Positions 1-6,511 of a stretch of 16,203 bases of DNA are shown here, one piece after another. The position numbers were made by a program, and so were the translations under genes. A model generated the notes under the pieces. The model was not told the origin of the DNA. It was given only the letters and a program-made list of their open reading frames with translations, and made no database searches. Numbering within the stretch: position 1 is the stretch's first letter; every line of letters begins with the position of its first letter. This DNA comes from an uncultured Clostridia bacterium (GTDB taxonomy: Bacteria > Bacillota > Clostridia > Christensenellales > Borkfalkiaceae): positions 1 to 16,203 of the forward strand of contig CAMORY010000122.1 of the NCBI GenBank assembly GCA_946624395.1, written 5' to 3'.

Positions 1-486
1 CAAAGCGATTGCGACAGCCGCCACGGTTATAAGTCCGCCCCACAGAAAAGACCGTTTGCGTTGCAAAAGCCCGTGAGCTACCGCAAGTTCGTGTGCACGC
101 TTTTTGTTTTTTTCGTCGCAGGACTTACAAAGAATTTTTGTAGTTGATGACCTGCCGTAATGAGTTGTTTTGCGGACGATTTCCGCACCGTTATATATAG
201 GTTTATTACACTGTTCGCAAACGGCAAGTACGGGTTTTTGTTCTTTGACTATATATTCTTTTTCAACCACCGTCTTGGTTTCGGGTTTTTTATCAGGACC
301 GCCGATAATTTCGTCGGCACTAACCCCGAAAATTTCGGACATAGAACTTATTGTACCTATAGACGGCTCGACTTCGCCGTTTTCCCATCTGGAAACCGCT
401 TGCGCCGTAACGTGAAGTCGGTCTGCGAGTTCTTTTTGCGTTAAGTTTTGTTTAACGCGTAAATTTTTAATGTTTTCAGAAATCAT
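1..486 (-). CDS. XRE-family regulator with four-cysteine motif and membrane segment (3' end beyond window)
   Basis: Reading the minus strand from ATG at 486 gives 162 codons with no stop before the left edge, so the C-terminus is missing. Residues about 3-60 are an XRE-type helix-turn-helix (LTQKELADRL, then AQAVSRWENGEVEPS). Residues 63-85 are a charged linker. Two CxxC pairs follow, C90/C93 (CEQC) and C120/C123 (CKSC), spaced as in a small zinc ribbon. A basic stretch and the start of a hydrophobic segment (residues about 147-162, LWGGLITVAAVAIAL) reach the edge. This suggests a DNA-binding, probably zinc-binding, membrane-anchored regulator. AAGGAG at 495-500 sits 8 nt before the ATG and fixes the start. 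The gene is divergent from the XRE gene at 851. The HTH is certain. The zinc role is inferred from cysteine spacing, and the ligand or signal is unknown. Confidence 0.85.
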   Translation of the reverse strand, partial: MISENIKNLRVKQNLTQKELADRLHVTAQAVSRWENGEVEPSIGTISSMSEIFGVSADEIIGGPDKKPETKTVVEKEYIVKEQKPVLAVCEQCNKPIYNGAEIVRKTTHYGRSSTTKILCKSCDEKNKKRAHELAVAHGLLQRKRSFLWGGLITVAAVAIAL

Positions 487-515
487 AAATTTTTCTCCTT
501 GAAATTTCTGACTAT

Positions 516-544
516 ATTATAGCAAACCTTAAAAAATTTATCGA
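516..544 (-). promoter_or_regulatory. Probable sigma-A promoter of the leftward XRE gene
   Basis: On the minus strand a perfect -10 TATAAT (521-516) lies 17 nt downstream of a -35-like TCGATA (544-539; 4 of 6 matches to TTGACA). Transcription would begin near 509, giving a leader of about 23 nt that contains the AAGGAG site. The first AACAANTTGTT palindrome (557-567) lies 12 bp upstream of the -35. Confidence 0.6.
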
Positions 545-556
545 TAAAAATGTGTG

Positions 557-680
557 AACAAGTTGTTGATTTTGTAAACAATTTGTTTATTTTGAAACAA
601 AAACACGTAAATTTAGCTAAAAAAACGAAATTTCAGATGTTTTTGACGATATTACCTGTCCCTTTGCTCAACAATTTGTT
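557..680. repeat. Three copies of palindrome AACAA-N-TTGTT (operator-like)
   Basis: AACAAGTTGTT at 557-567, AACAATTTGTT at 577-587 and AACAATTTGTT at 670-680 share perfect 5-bp arms around one variable base. The first two are 20 bp apart centre to centre, about two helical turns, so bound dimers would lie on the same face. Loose half-sites (AAACAA at 595-600, AACAA at 724-728) lie nearby. The position upstream of a regulator gene and the dyad symmetry fit an XRE operator, probably autoregulatory. That function is inferred. Confidence 0.55.
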
Positions 681-734
681 AAGAAAACGCTAAACGGCCT
701 GTTGAGTTTAATTTTAATATTCCAACAAAAAAAC

Positions 735-831
735 AACTATTATTCTTTTACTTTTTATATTATATCAAACAGAATTCTGTTTTGCAAGCAAATAAAAACA
801 GAATAATAGTAAAATAGTCAATAACTATTAT
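735..831. repeat. Second operator-like family (ACTATTAT motifs) plus a 16-bp palindrome
   Basis: AACTATTAT occurs directly at 735-743 and 823-831, and ATAATAGT, its inverse, at 803-810. The segments 736-746 and 800-810 form a perfect 11-bp inverted repeat. AATAGT/ACTATT at 813-818/824-829 form a short dyad just upstream of the ribosome binding site of the XRE gene at 851. AAACAGAATTCTGTTT at 767-782 is a perfect palindrome. No clear sigma-A promoter for the 851 gene could be chosen here: TTGCAA at 782-787 is a possible -35 but lacks a good -10. The motif differs from the AACAA family, which suggests the two regulators have separate sites. Confidence 0.5.
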
Positions 832-850
832 ATTAAGGGGGTGCGGCGGT

Positions 851-1162
851 ATGTTTGGTAGAAATATCAAAGAATTGCGAACAGAAAGAAATATGAGTCA
901 AAAAGTTCTTGCCGAAAAAATAGGCGTTTCGCAAGGCGCCGTATACTTTTGGGAAAAAGAGATAAATGAACCCACTGCGGGGTATATTGTTAAACTTGCA
1001 ACGTTATTCGGTGTTTCTACAGACGAACTTTTATCTTATGAAGTAAAAAAAGATAGAAAAGAAAATACCAAAAGGGGTGAAATGTTGGCAATGTTTGATA
1101 AATTATCCGACGCACAGCAAACTCTTTTAATTTCCACGGCAAAAGAATTGTTGCACAAGTAA
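851..1162 (+). CDS. Small XRE-family transcriptional regulator
   Basis: This 103-residue protein has an N-terminal XRE helix-turn-helix (residues about 4-62: IKELRTERNMSQKVLAEKIG, then QGAVYFWEKEINEPTAGYIV and the terminal LFGVSTDELL). A basic linker (about 65-76) and a C-terminal helical piece with the LSDAQQTLLISTAKELL pattern follow, as in small phage-repressor-like and housekeeping XRE proteins. It would be a soluble cytoplasmic dimeric regulator. AAGGGGGTG at 835-843 gives a good ribosome binding site 7-8 nt before ATG. It is divergent from the zinc-ribbon XRE gene. The dyad at 813-829 lies where a repressor would block transcription or translation initiation, so autoregulation is likely but inferred. 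Targets are unknown. The gene ends at hairpins 1167-1250. Confidence 0.88.
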   Translation: MFGRNIKELRTERNMSQKVLAEKIGVSQGAVYFWEKEINEPTAGYIVKLATLFGVSTDELLSYEVKKDRKENTKRGEMLAMFDKLSDAQQTLLISTAKELLHK

Positions 1163-1166
1163 AACA

Positions 1167-1201
1167 CTTATAGCGCAAACAAATCTTGTTTGCGCTATAA
1201 G
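1167..1201. terminator. Perfect 16-bp hairpin after the XRE gene
   Basis: The arms 1167-1182 and 1186-1201 (CTTATAGCGCAAACAA and its complement) pair perfectly around a 3-nt loop, 5 nt after the stop codon. No T-tract follows on the plus strand, so on its own it is a poor intrinsic terminator. It may be a 3'-end stabiliser, or act together with the hairpin at 1215-1244. Its core TAGCGCAAA recurs in the hairpin at 2387-2415. Confidence 0.5.
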
Positions 1202-1214
1202 GTAATTTATAAAG

Positions 1215-1250
1215 AAATAACCGTTTGAATTCAGGCGGTTATTTTATTTT
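1215..1250. terminator. Bidirectional terminator between XRE gene and yyaC
   Basis: AAATAACCG (1215-1223) pairs with CGGTTATTT (1236-1244), with TGAATTCA (1226-1233) forming an inner stem. TATTTTTG follows on the plus strand, and a TTTCTTTATAAATT stretch follows on the minus strand. It overlaps the last codons of yyaC and sits between two convergent genes. Confidence 0.7.
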
Positions 1251-1815
1251 TGTTTTCGTAATCCGATAAAAACTTTTCTATGCCGTTCGATATTTTTTCC
1301 GCCATTTTATAAATAAGATTTAATCTGGTCAGGTTAAATAAATTATAGTTCTGTAAGGATTTACCCGCGACCACACCTATTATACTGCAATCACCTATTA
1401 CCCCGAGATTTTTGTCCACTCCAAGCCCCGGCTTTAATCCTTTATCGGATACTTTTATTAAACCTATGTCGTCCGTATTCCCTACTGCTGCGTCTACAGC
1501 AATTATAAAACTGTTTGGGTGCAATATTTTTAAATGATTTTTCGCGCAAGCAATTTCTTTTGCGGTAATGGGTGAACTCAATGTGCCATACACGTACGCG
1601 GGGGCATTTTTCTTTACAAGCATAGTGCCGACAAGTGGACCTAAACTATCCCCCAGCACTAAATCGCTACCTATGCAGACTATAAGCGGTTTTTTACCTT
1701 TAACGTTGCACGTGCTTAACGCGTTCCCTATCAATTGGTCAGAAAATTCGTGAAAAGCGTTAAAAGAGTAAGTTTCCGTGTTTTTATTTATTGCGTAAAT
1801 TTCCGTTTTTTTCAT
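1231..1815 (-). CDS. yyaC: YyaC-like (DUF1256) sporulation-associated protein
   Basis: This 194-residue protein matches the DUF1256/YyaC family, annotated as a putative spore protease with a hydrogenase-maturation-peptidase/GPR-like fold. The diagnostic pattern is present: IVCIGSDLVLGDSLGPLVG at residues 45-63 (D51, D56 as probable metal ligands), YVYGTLSSPITAKEI at 75-88, IIAVDAAVGNTDDIG at 104-118 (D108), and the glycine-rich PGLGVDKNLGVIGDCSIIGV at 129-148. Residues 1-30 form a short variable leader. AAAGGAAAG just upstream of ATG (1815) supports the start. In Bacillus subtilis yyaC sits beside soj-spo0J. Here it lies on the other side of the parS cluster from ftsH-parA-parB and is divergent from them. 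Presence of this family suggests the organism can sporulate. Proteolytic activity is not proven for the family. Confidence 0.85.
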   Translation of the reverse strand: MKKTEIYAINKNTETYSFNAFHEFSDQLIGNALSTCNVKGKKPLIVCIGSDLVLGDSLGPLVGTMLVKKNAPAYVYGTLSSPITAKEIACAKNHLKILHPNSFIIAVDAAVGNTDDIGLIKVSDKGLKPGLGVDKNLGVIGDCSIIGVVAGKSLQNYNLFNLTRLNLIYKMAEKISNGIEKFLSDYENKNKITA

Positions 1816-2010
1816 ATTCTTTCCTTTGGAACGATTATTGCCGTTTTTATTTTTTTAATACCTTTTTACAGAAAAAATGCGAATTTCTCACACAGAATAT
1901 GATAATTTTTTGCCGACGAAAAATTTATCCCATTCTGTCTCAGAGCGTTAAAATGACAATTTTTAAAGGCTGTTTTTAGCCCGTATTTTATCAAAACTCG
2001 CTCGTTATTT

Positions 2011-2026
2011 TGTTCCACGTGGAACA
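2011..2026. promoter_or_regulatory. parS: parS site 1 (ParB-binding)
   Basis: TGTTCCACGTGGAACA is a perfect 16-bp palindrome, extended to 18 bp by flanking T and A. It differs from the Bacillus consensus TGTTNCACGTGAAACA at one position (G for A at position 12). It would be a ParB nucleation site for chromosome segregation. Confidence 0.88.
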
Positions 2027-2045
2027 AGCGAAGATAAACAAGTCT

Positions 2046-2061
2046 TGTTTCACGTGAAACG
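2046..2061. promoter_or_regulatory. parS: parS site 2 (ParB-binding)
   Basis: TGTTTCACGTGAAACG contains the perfect 14-bp palindrome GTTTCACGTGAAAC and differs from the parS consensus only in the final base. Its centre is 35 bp from that of site 1. Confidence 0.9.
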
Positions 2062-2246
2062 TCAATTTTTTTAATACGTTATTTTTTATTATAATTTTTA
2101 TACTTTTTTGCTTGTTTTGACAATAAATTTTAAAAATATATTTTAGCGCTTGTTTAATTTCGGTTAGTTTTAATAAAACAAAATAGTTTGAAAGGCGTAA
2201 AAATATTAAAATTTTCTTTGTCCTATGAAAAATTGTTATTTAGTAC

Positions 2247-2262
2247 TGTTTCACGTGAAACG
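2247..2262. promoter_or_regulatory. parS: parS site 3 (ParB-binding)
   Basis: This is the same 16-mer as site 2 (TGTTTCACGTGAAACG), 201 bp further on and 290 bp before the ftsH start. It lies 3.3 kb upstream of parB. Confidence 0.9.
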
Positions 2263-2386
2263 TTTTTTTGAAAGTTAAAGAATACTTTATTTTACGGGGC
2301 AGGGGTGGTCGGGCGGTGTGTTGATATATGAATAAAGGTGGGTTTTGGTTTAAGTAATTTTATAAAAAACGGTAAAAAAAATAATT

Positions 2387-2415
2387 TTAGCGCAAAAAAT
2401 TATTTTTTGCGCTAA
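2387..2415. terminator. Near-perfect 14-bp inverted repeat, terminator-like
   Basis: TTAGCGCAAAAAAT (2387-2400) and its complement (2402-2415) flank a single base. On the minus strand the sequence after the stem (AAAATTATTTTTTTTACCG) is T-rich, as in an intrinsic terminator. However, no minus-strand gene ends here, so its purpose is unclear. It shares TAGCGCAAA with the hairpin at 1167-1201. Confidence 0.4.
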
Positions 2416-2458
2416 TAAAAACGCAACAATTAAATATCGCCAAAACGCTGTAATTATA

Positions 2459-2487
2459 TTGTATTTTTTTTAAAATAAGTGTATAAT
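2459..2487 (+). promoter_or_regulatory. Probable promoter of ftsH (par operon)
   Basis: A perfect -10 TATAAT (2482-2487) lies 17 nt after a weak -35 TTGTAT (2459-2464). Transcription would start near 2494, leaving a leader of about 58 nt that ends in AAAAGGAG. It could drive ftsH-parA-parB and beyond, since no terminator is visible before 7829. Confidence 0.6.
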
Positions 2488-2551
2488 AATACTATACGTA
2501 AAATAAAAGCCGTTTTGGTTTTTATAAGCGAATTAAAAGGAGAAATGAATT

Positions 2552-4636
2552 TTGGCTGGAAAAAAATCAAGACTTATATGGATAATTATCGGTGCGATAA
2601 TCGTTGTCGTTGCCGCGATGTCTATTTATAATTGCGCGAACAAAGGGGTTAAGGTTAGGGCGACCGATTTTAATAATGTAATCGAAAAAATGGTAGAACT
2701 TGATAAAGGTTCGCTCACGGTGTCCGAGTTAAATTCTCTATCTACAGAAAATGAAATAGTCGTCGCTGTAAACAAAATAAGCAGAACTTTTAATGCGATT
2801 ACTTTAGCAGATGTTGTTATCGATGGCTATAATATTGATTTTAGCGTTGTTCTGCAAAACAACAATAATAAGGTTGCGACTTTAGACTTTACAACAACTT
2901 TTGGAAGAACAAATGATGAGATTAAGTTTTACAGAGAAAGTTTAAGCAGTATAGGGTTGTCTTTTACCGACCCGAACGCGGGCTCTATCTGGAGTTCTCT
3001 GTTGCCGCTCTTCGGTTCGCTCTTAATTGCGATAATATTCTTCGTGCTTATTATGCAGACGCAGGGCGGAACGAAAGGCGCTATGAATTTCGCCAAAACC
3101 AACGCGCGTATAAACCATAATATAAAGGTGCGCTTCTCTGACGTTGCGGGTGCGGAAGAAGAAAAGGCGGAACTTGCGGAAGTCGTGGACTTTCTTAAAA
3201 ATCCCACCAAGTTCTCAACTCTTGGTGCGCGTATTCCCAAGGGCGTGCTTTTAGTCGGGCCTCCCGGAACGGGTAAAACGCTGTTTGCCAAAGCCGTTGC
3301 GGGCGAAGCGGGCGTGCCGTTCTTCTCTATAAGCGGCTCTGACTTTGTGGAAATGTTCGTCGGCGTGGGCGCTTCTCGTGTGCGCGATTTGTTCGACGTT
3401 GCCAAAAAGAATATGCCATGTATCGTGTTTATCGACGAAATCGACGCGGTCGGTCGTCAGCGCGGCACGGGTATGGGTGGCGGACACGACGAACGTGAGC
3501 AGACGCTTAACCAACTGCTCGTTCAGATGGACGGGTTCGAGACCAACGACGGTATTATCGTAATGGCTGCGACCAACCGTGCGGATATATTAGACCCCGC
3601 GCTTATGCGCCCAGGCAGGTTTGACCGTCAGATTTTCGTCAACGTTCCCGACGTGCGCGGGCGTGAAGCGATATTAAAAGTACACGCGCGCAATAAGCCG
3701 TTAGCGCCCGACGTTAACTTTAAGACGGTGGCGCGTATGACGAGCGGGTTTTCGGGTGCGGACCTTGAAAACCTTTTGAACGAGGCGGCAATACTCGCGG
3801 CGCGTGAAAACAGGAAATTTATTACCAACAAGGATTTATACGAAGGTATTAATAAGGTTCTTTTAGGACCGCAGAAAAAATCCCGTCTTATAACCGAAAC
3901 GGATAAGCGCATTACCGCGTATCACGAAGCGGGGCACGCAATTTTAGCTAGGCTGTTGCCGCATTGCGACCCCGTACACGAAGTTTCGATTATTCCGCGC
4001 GGGCAGGCGGCAGGCTACACGATGACCCGCCCCGATAACGACGATAACCATTTGACTAAAGCCAAATTGTTAGACGATATAGTTATGACGCTTGGCGGCA
4101 GGGTTGCCGAAGAACTTATTATAAAAGATATATCCGCGGGGGCTTCGGGCGATATTCAGGCAGTAAGTAAGCGCGCGAGATATATGGTCAGCGAGTGGGG
4201 TATGAGCGAAGTTGTCGGTCCTATTTCCTACGCTTCGGATAAAGAAATATTTATCGGGCGGGATATGGCGTCGCACGTTTCCTACAGCGAAGCGACCGCG
4301 GCGGTAATCGACGAAGAAGTGCAGAAAATTATAATGACCGCACTTGAAAAAGCGCGCAAACTCTTAAAAGACAACAAGGGGCTTTTGGACACGATGGCGC
4401 GCGTTCTCGTCGAAAGAGAAACCATATTCTCCGAAGAAGTGGATATGATAATGGAAGGAAAAACCGCCGACGAAGTTATAGCGTTTATGGACGAAAACGA
4501 GCGCACCCTTTCGCAGAATCCGTTTGCAAGAAAAGCGGGACCCGACGCCGTTAAAGAGTACGAGAAAAAGTCGGAAAAGGACGGCGGTGCGGATGAAAAA
4601 TCCGAAAACCCGAAAGACGATAAAAAAGGCGAATAA
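2552..4636 (+). CDS. ftsH: ATP-dependent zinc metalloprotease FtsH
   Basis: A 694-residue membrane AAA+ protease that degrades damaged or unassembled membrane proteins and regulatory proteins as a hexamer. Domains: TM1 about 9-27, an extracytoplasmic domain about 28-145, TM2 about 147-168, an AAA+ module with Walker A GPPGTGKT (236-243), Walker B VFIDEID (D295, E296) and second region of homology (TNRADILDPALMRPGRFDRQ). An M41 protease domain follows with HEAGH at 458-462 and the third zinc ligand in GASGDI (D534). The last 50 residues are a charged, probably disordered tail. Length is normal for the family. The start is TTG at 2552, 9 nt after AGGAG (2538-2542). The ATG at 2545 is out of frame and soon meets a stop. 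It is first in a plus-strand run with parA and parB, an unusual position, since ftsH often follows tilS-hpt in Firmicutes. Confidence 0.97.
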   Translation: MAGKKSRLIWIIIGAIIVVVAAMSIYNCANKGVKVRATDFNNVIEKMVELDKGSLTVSELNSLSTENEIVVAVNKISRTFNAITLADVVIDGYNIDFSVVLQNNNNKVATLDFTTTFGRTNDEIKFYRESLSSIGLSFTDPNAGSIWSSLLPLFGSLLIAIIFFVLIMQTQGGTKGAMNFAKTNARINHNIKVRFSDVAGAEEEKAELAEVVDFLKNPTKFSTLGARIPKGVLLVGPPGTGKTLFAKAVAGEAGVPFFSISGSDFVEMFVGVGASRVRDLFDVAKKNMPCIVFIDEIDAVGRQRGTGMGGGHDEREQTLNQLLVQMDGFETNDGIIVMAATNRADILDPALMRPGRFDRQIFVNVPDVRGREAILKVHARNKPLAPDVNFKTVARMTSGFSGADLENLLNEAAILAARENRKFITNKDLYEGINKVLLGPQKKSRLITETDKRITAYHEAGHAILARLLPHCDPVHEVSIIPRGQAAGYTMTRPDNDDNHLTKAKLLDDIVMTLGGRVAEELIIKDISAGASGDIQAVSKRARYMVSEWGMSEVVGPISYASDKEIFIGRDMASHVSYSEATAAVIDEEVQKIIMTALEKARKLLKDNKGLLDTMARVLVERETIFSEEVDMIMEGKTADEVIAFMDENERTLSQNPFARKAGPDAVKEYEKKSEKDGGADEKSENPKDDKKGE

Positions 4637-4707
4637 TATCGGTTAGCGGTCAAAGCGGTCAATAAGTTAAGACTTGTATAAAATTAAGCAAAAGAGAGAA
4701 TTAGAAA

Positions 4708-5502
4708 ATGGGTAAGATTATTGCTTTTTCAAACCAGAAGGGCGGTGTTGGCAAGACCACGACTTGCGTGAATATGTCCGCATACCTTGCACAAAAGGGA
4801 TATAAAGTCCTTATCGTGGATTTAGACCCGCAGGGCAACGCGACGAGCGGCTTGGGCTTTGCTAAAAGCGACGTTAAAAGTTCCGTTTACAACGTTATGA
4901 TAGACGACGCGCCGATAGTGGACGCGGTATATAAGACCTGTGTAGACGGGCTGGATTTGTTGCCTTCGAGCATAGATTTAGCGGGTGCGGAAGTGGAACT
5001 TGTTTATATTAAAGACAGAGAACACGTTTTAAAAAAAGTGCTTGAAAAAGCGCGCGACAGTTATGATTATATAACAATCGACTGTCCGCCGTCTTTGGGG
5101 CTTTTGACAATCAACGCGTTGGCGGCGGCGGATAGCGTGCTTATTCCGATACAGAGCGAATATTACGCGTTAGAAGGTTTAAGCCAACTGATGAATACCA
5201 TAAGGCTTGTCGTAAAACACTTAAACCCTTCGCTTAAAATCGAAGGCGTAGTGCTTACCATGAACGATAATCGCGCCATTATTTCGCGGCAGATTTCTGA
5301 AGAGATAAAAAAGTTTTTCGGCAAGAGCGTGTTTGAAACGGTTATTCCCAGAAATATACGGCTTGCGGAAGCGCCCAGCCACGGCGTTCCGATAATGCTG
5401 CACGATACGCGCTGTTCGGGTGCGAAGGCGTATTTGGCGTTTACCGAAGAATTTATAAATCGCCAGCCCAAGAAGACCAAGGCGGCGGCAAAACAGGCGT
5501 AA
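4708..5502 (+). CDS. parA: Chromosome partitioning ATPase ParA (Soj)
   Basis: A 264-residue MinD/ParA-type ATPase. The deviant Walker A is KGGVGKTT (11-18, with signature lysine K11 and K16). Walker A' is VDLDPQGN (D37, D39) and Walker B is ITIDCPPS (D124). The C-terminal residues SRQISEEIKKFFG and VIPRNIRLAEAPSHG are typical of chromosomal Soj/ParA. There is no N-terminal HTH, so this is the short chromosomal type, not a plasmid P1-type ParA. ATP-bound dimers bind DNA nonspecifically and are released by ParB, moving parS complexes apart. In Bacillus Soj also acts on DnaA. It lies 71 bp after ftsH and 43 bp before parB. GAGAGAA before the ATG is the ribosome binding site. A lysine/alanine tail ends the protein. 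Confidence 0.96.
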   Translation: MGKIIAFSNQKGGVGKTTTCVNMSAYLAQKGYKVLIVDLDPQGNATSGLGFAKSDVKSSVYNVMIDDAPIVDAVYKTCVDGLDLLPSSIDLAGAEVELVYIKDREHVLKKVLEKARDSYDYITIDCPPSLGLLTINALAAADSVLIPIQSEYYALEGLSQLMNTIRLVVKHLNPSLKIEGVVLTMNDNRAIISRQISEEIKKFFGKSVFETVIPRNIRLAEAPSHGVPIMLHDTRCSGAKAYLAFTEEFINRQPKKTKAAAKQA

Positions 5503-5545
5503 AACCTACAGGGGTTTTAACATAATTTTTACGGAGAGATGAAAA

Positions 5546-6442
5546 ATGAGACCTAACAGGGGATTAGGAAAAGGGCTTTCCGCTCTGTTTTCGGAGACGG
5601 AAGAAGATTACGGCAAAAGTTTGTTGTTCGACGAGAAGGAAGACGCGAAAGCGGTGTCCGAAATAGCCGTTTCGGACATATTCGCAAATCCCGACCAGCC
5701 GAGAAAGGATTTTGACGAAGACGCACTAAACGAACTTGCGGCGTCAATCAAAAAGCACGGCGTAATAATGCCGATAATCGTAAACAGAAGCGGCAACCGC
5801 TATATGATAATCGCGGGCGAACGCAGATTCCGCGCGTCTAAAATCGCGGGGCTCGACAAAGTGCCCGTAATAGTTAAAAACTACGACGAACGGCAGATAA
5901 AAGAAATTTCGCTTATAGAAAACCTGCAGCGCGAAGATTTGAACCCGATAGAAGCGGCGACAGCTATGCGTTCGCTGATGGACGATTACCATTTGTCGCA
6001 GGAAGAACTTGCCGACCGTATCGGTAAATCCCGCCCCGCAATCGCCAACACGTTAAGGCTACTTAATTTACAGTCCGACGTTTTGGAAATGGTCAAAAGC
6101 GGCGAACTGTCCGCAGGGCATGCGAGAACGCTCGTTTCCGTTCCCGCGCTCGACCAGAAAAAAATGGCGCACGCGGTTATAAAGGGCGGGTTATCGGTCA
6201 GGGCGACCGAAAAAATGGTTAAGGATTATTTCCTGCCGCCCGAAGAGAAAAAGAAAAAAGCGAAAGCGCCCCTTTCCGCCGAACTTAAAGAACTTATCGG
6301 CGATATGCAAAGGGTTTTCGGCACGAAAGTCAACGCCATCGGCAACGACAATAAGGGCAGAATATATATAGATTACTACACGCGCGACGATTTGGACAGA
6401 CTTTCCGAAATGGTGGAAACGCTTAAAAACAAACAGTTTTAA
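5546..6442 (+). CDS. parB: Chromosome partitioning protein ParB (Spo0J), a CTP-dependent DNA clamp
   Basis: A 298-residue chromosomal ParB. The N-terminus RGLGKGLSALF (residues 5-15) is the basic motif that stimulates ParA ATPase. The CTP-binding N-domain follows with AGERRFRA (GERR at 91-94) and ENLQR (125-129). The central HTH (about 153-180, LSQEELADRIGKSRPAIANT) recognises parS. Charged KKKKAKA near 230-240 links to the C-terminal dimerisation domain. ParB loads at parS and slides as a clamp, recruiting condensin. Three matching parS sites are in this window. GGAGAG at 5533-5538 is spaced 7 nt from ATG. A gap of 69 bp follows before the nfeD-like gene, with no terminator. Confidence 0.96.
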   Translation: MRPNRGLGKGLSALFSETEEDYGKSLLFDEKEDAKAVSEIAVSDIFANPDQPRKDFDEDALNELAASIKKHGVIMPIIVNRSGNRYMIIAGERRFRASKIAGLDKVPVIVKNYDERQIKEISLIENLQREDLNPIEAATAMRSLMDDYHLSQEELADRIGKSRPAIANTLRLLNLQSDVLEMVKSGELSAGHARTLVSVPALDQKKMAHAVIKGGLSVRATEKMVKDYFLPPEEKKKKAKAPLSAELKELIGDMQRVFGTKVNAIGNDNKGRIYIDYYTRDDLDRLSEMVETLKNKQF

Positions 6443-6511
6443 GTAATAAAAAGAGTAAAACGGTTTTGCGTTCGGAACAAAAAGACATATAACGTATAGG
6501 GGGAAAAGTGT

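Larger units (their letters stand above)
1816..2551. other. 736-bp AT-rich noncoding region carrying the parS cluster
   Basis: No credible gene was found on either strand. Contents: the yyaC ribosome binding site (about 1820-1828), three parS sites (2011-2026, 2046-2061, 2247-2262), a G-rich island at 2296-2320 in otherwise AT-rich sequence, a near-perfect hairpin at 2387-2415, and the ftsH promoter at 2459-2487. TTGACA at 2117-2122 has no -10 at proper spacing (TATATT is only 14 nt away). I looked for DnaA boxes (TTATNCACA) and found only TTATCCCAT near 1925, so this does not look like a replication origin. Confidence 0.6.

Noticed and set aside
1813..1900. A sporulation sigma-factor promoter for yyaC (CATATTCT on the minus strand near 1899 resembles a sigma-E/K -10)
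   Set aside because: No matching -35 at the proper spacing could be found, and the motif is short enough to occur by chance in AT-rich sequence.
1791..1979. A 62-codon plus-strand open frame upstream of the parS sites
   Set aside because: It starts inside yyaC in antisense, has phenylalanine-rich random-like translation, and has no ribosome binding site.
2117..2142. TTGACA followed by TATATT as a promoter
   Set aside because: The spacing is only 14 nt and there is no gene or RNA that it would obviously serve.
1816..2551. Replication origin (oriC) at the parS region
   Set aside because: There are no DnaA-box clusters (only TTATCCCAT near 1925), no dnaA or dnaN gene, and no obvious DnaA-trio array. 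parS sites alone do not define an origin.
2545..2613. ATG at 2545 as the ftsH start
   Set aside because: It is in another frame and reaches a stop after about 28 codons. The TTG at 2552 is in frame with FtsH and well spaced from AGGAG.
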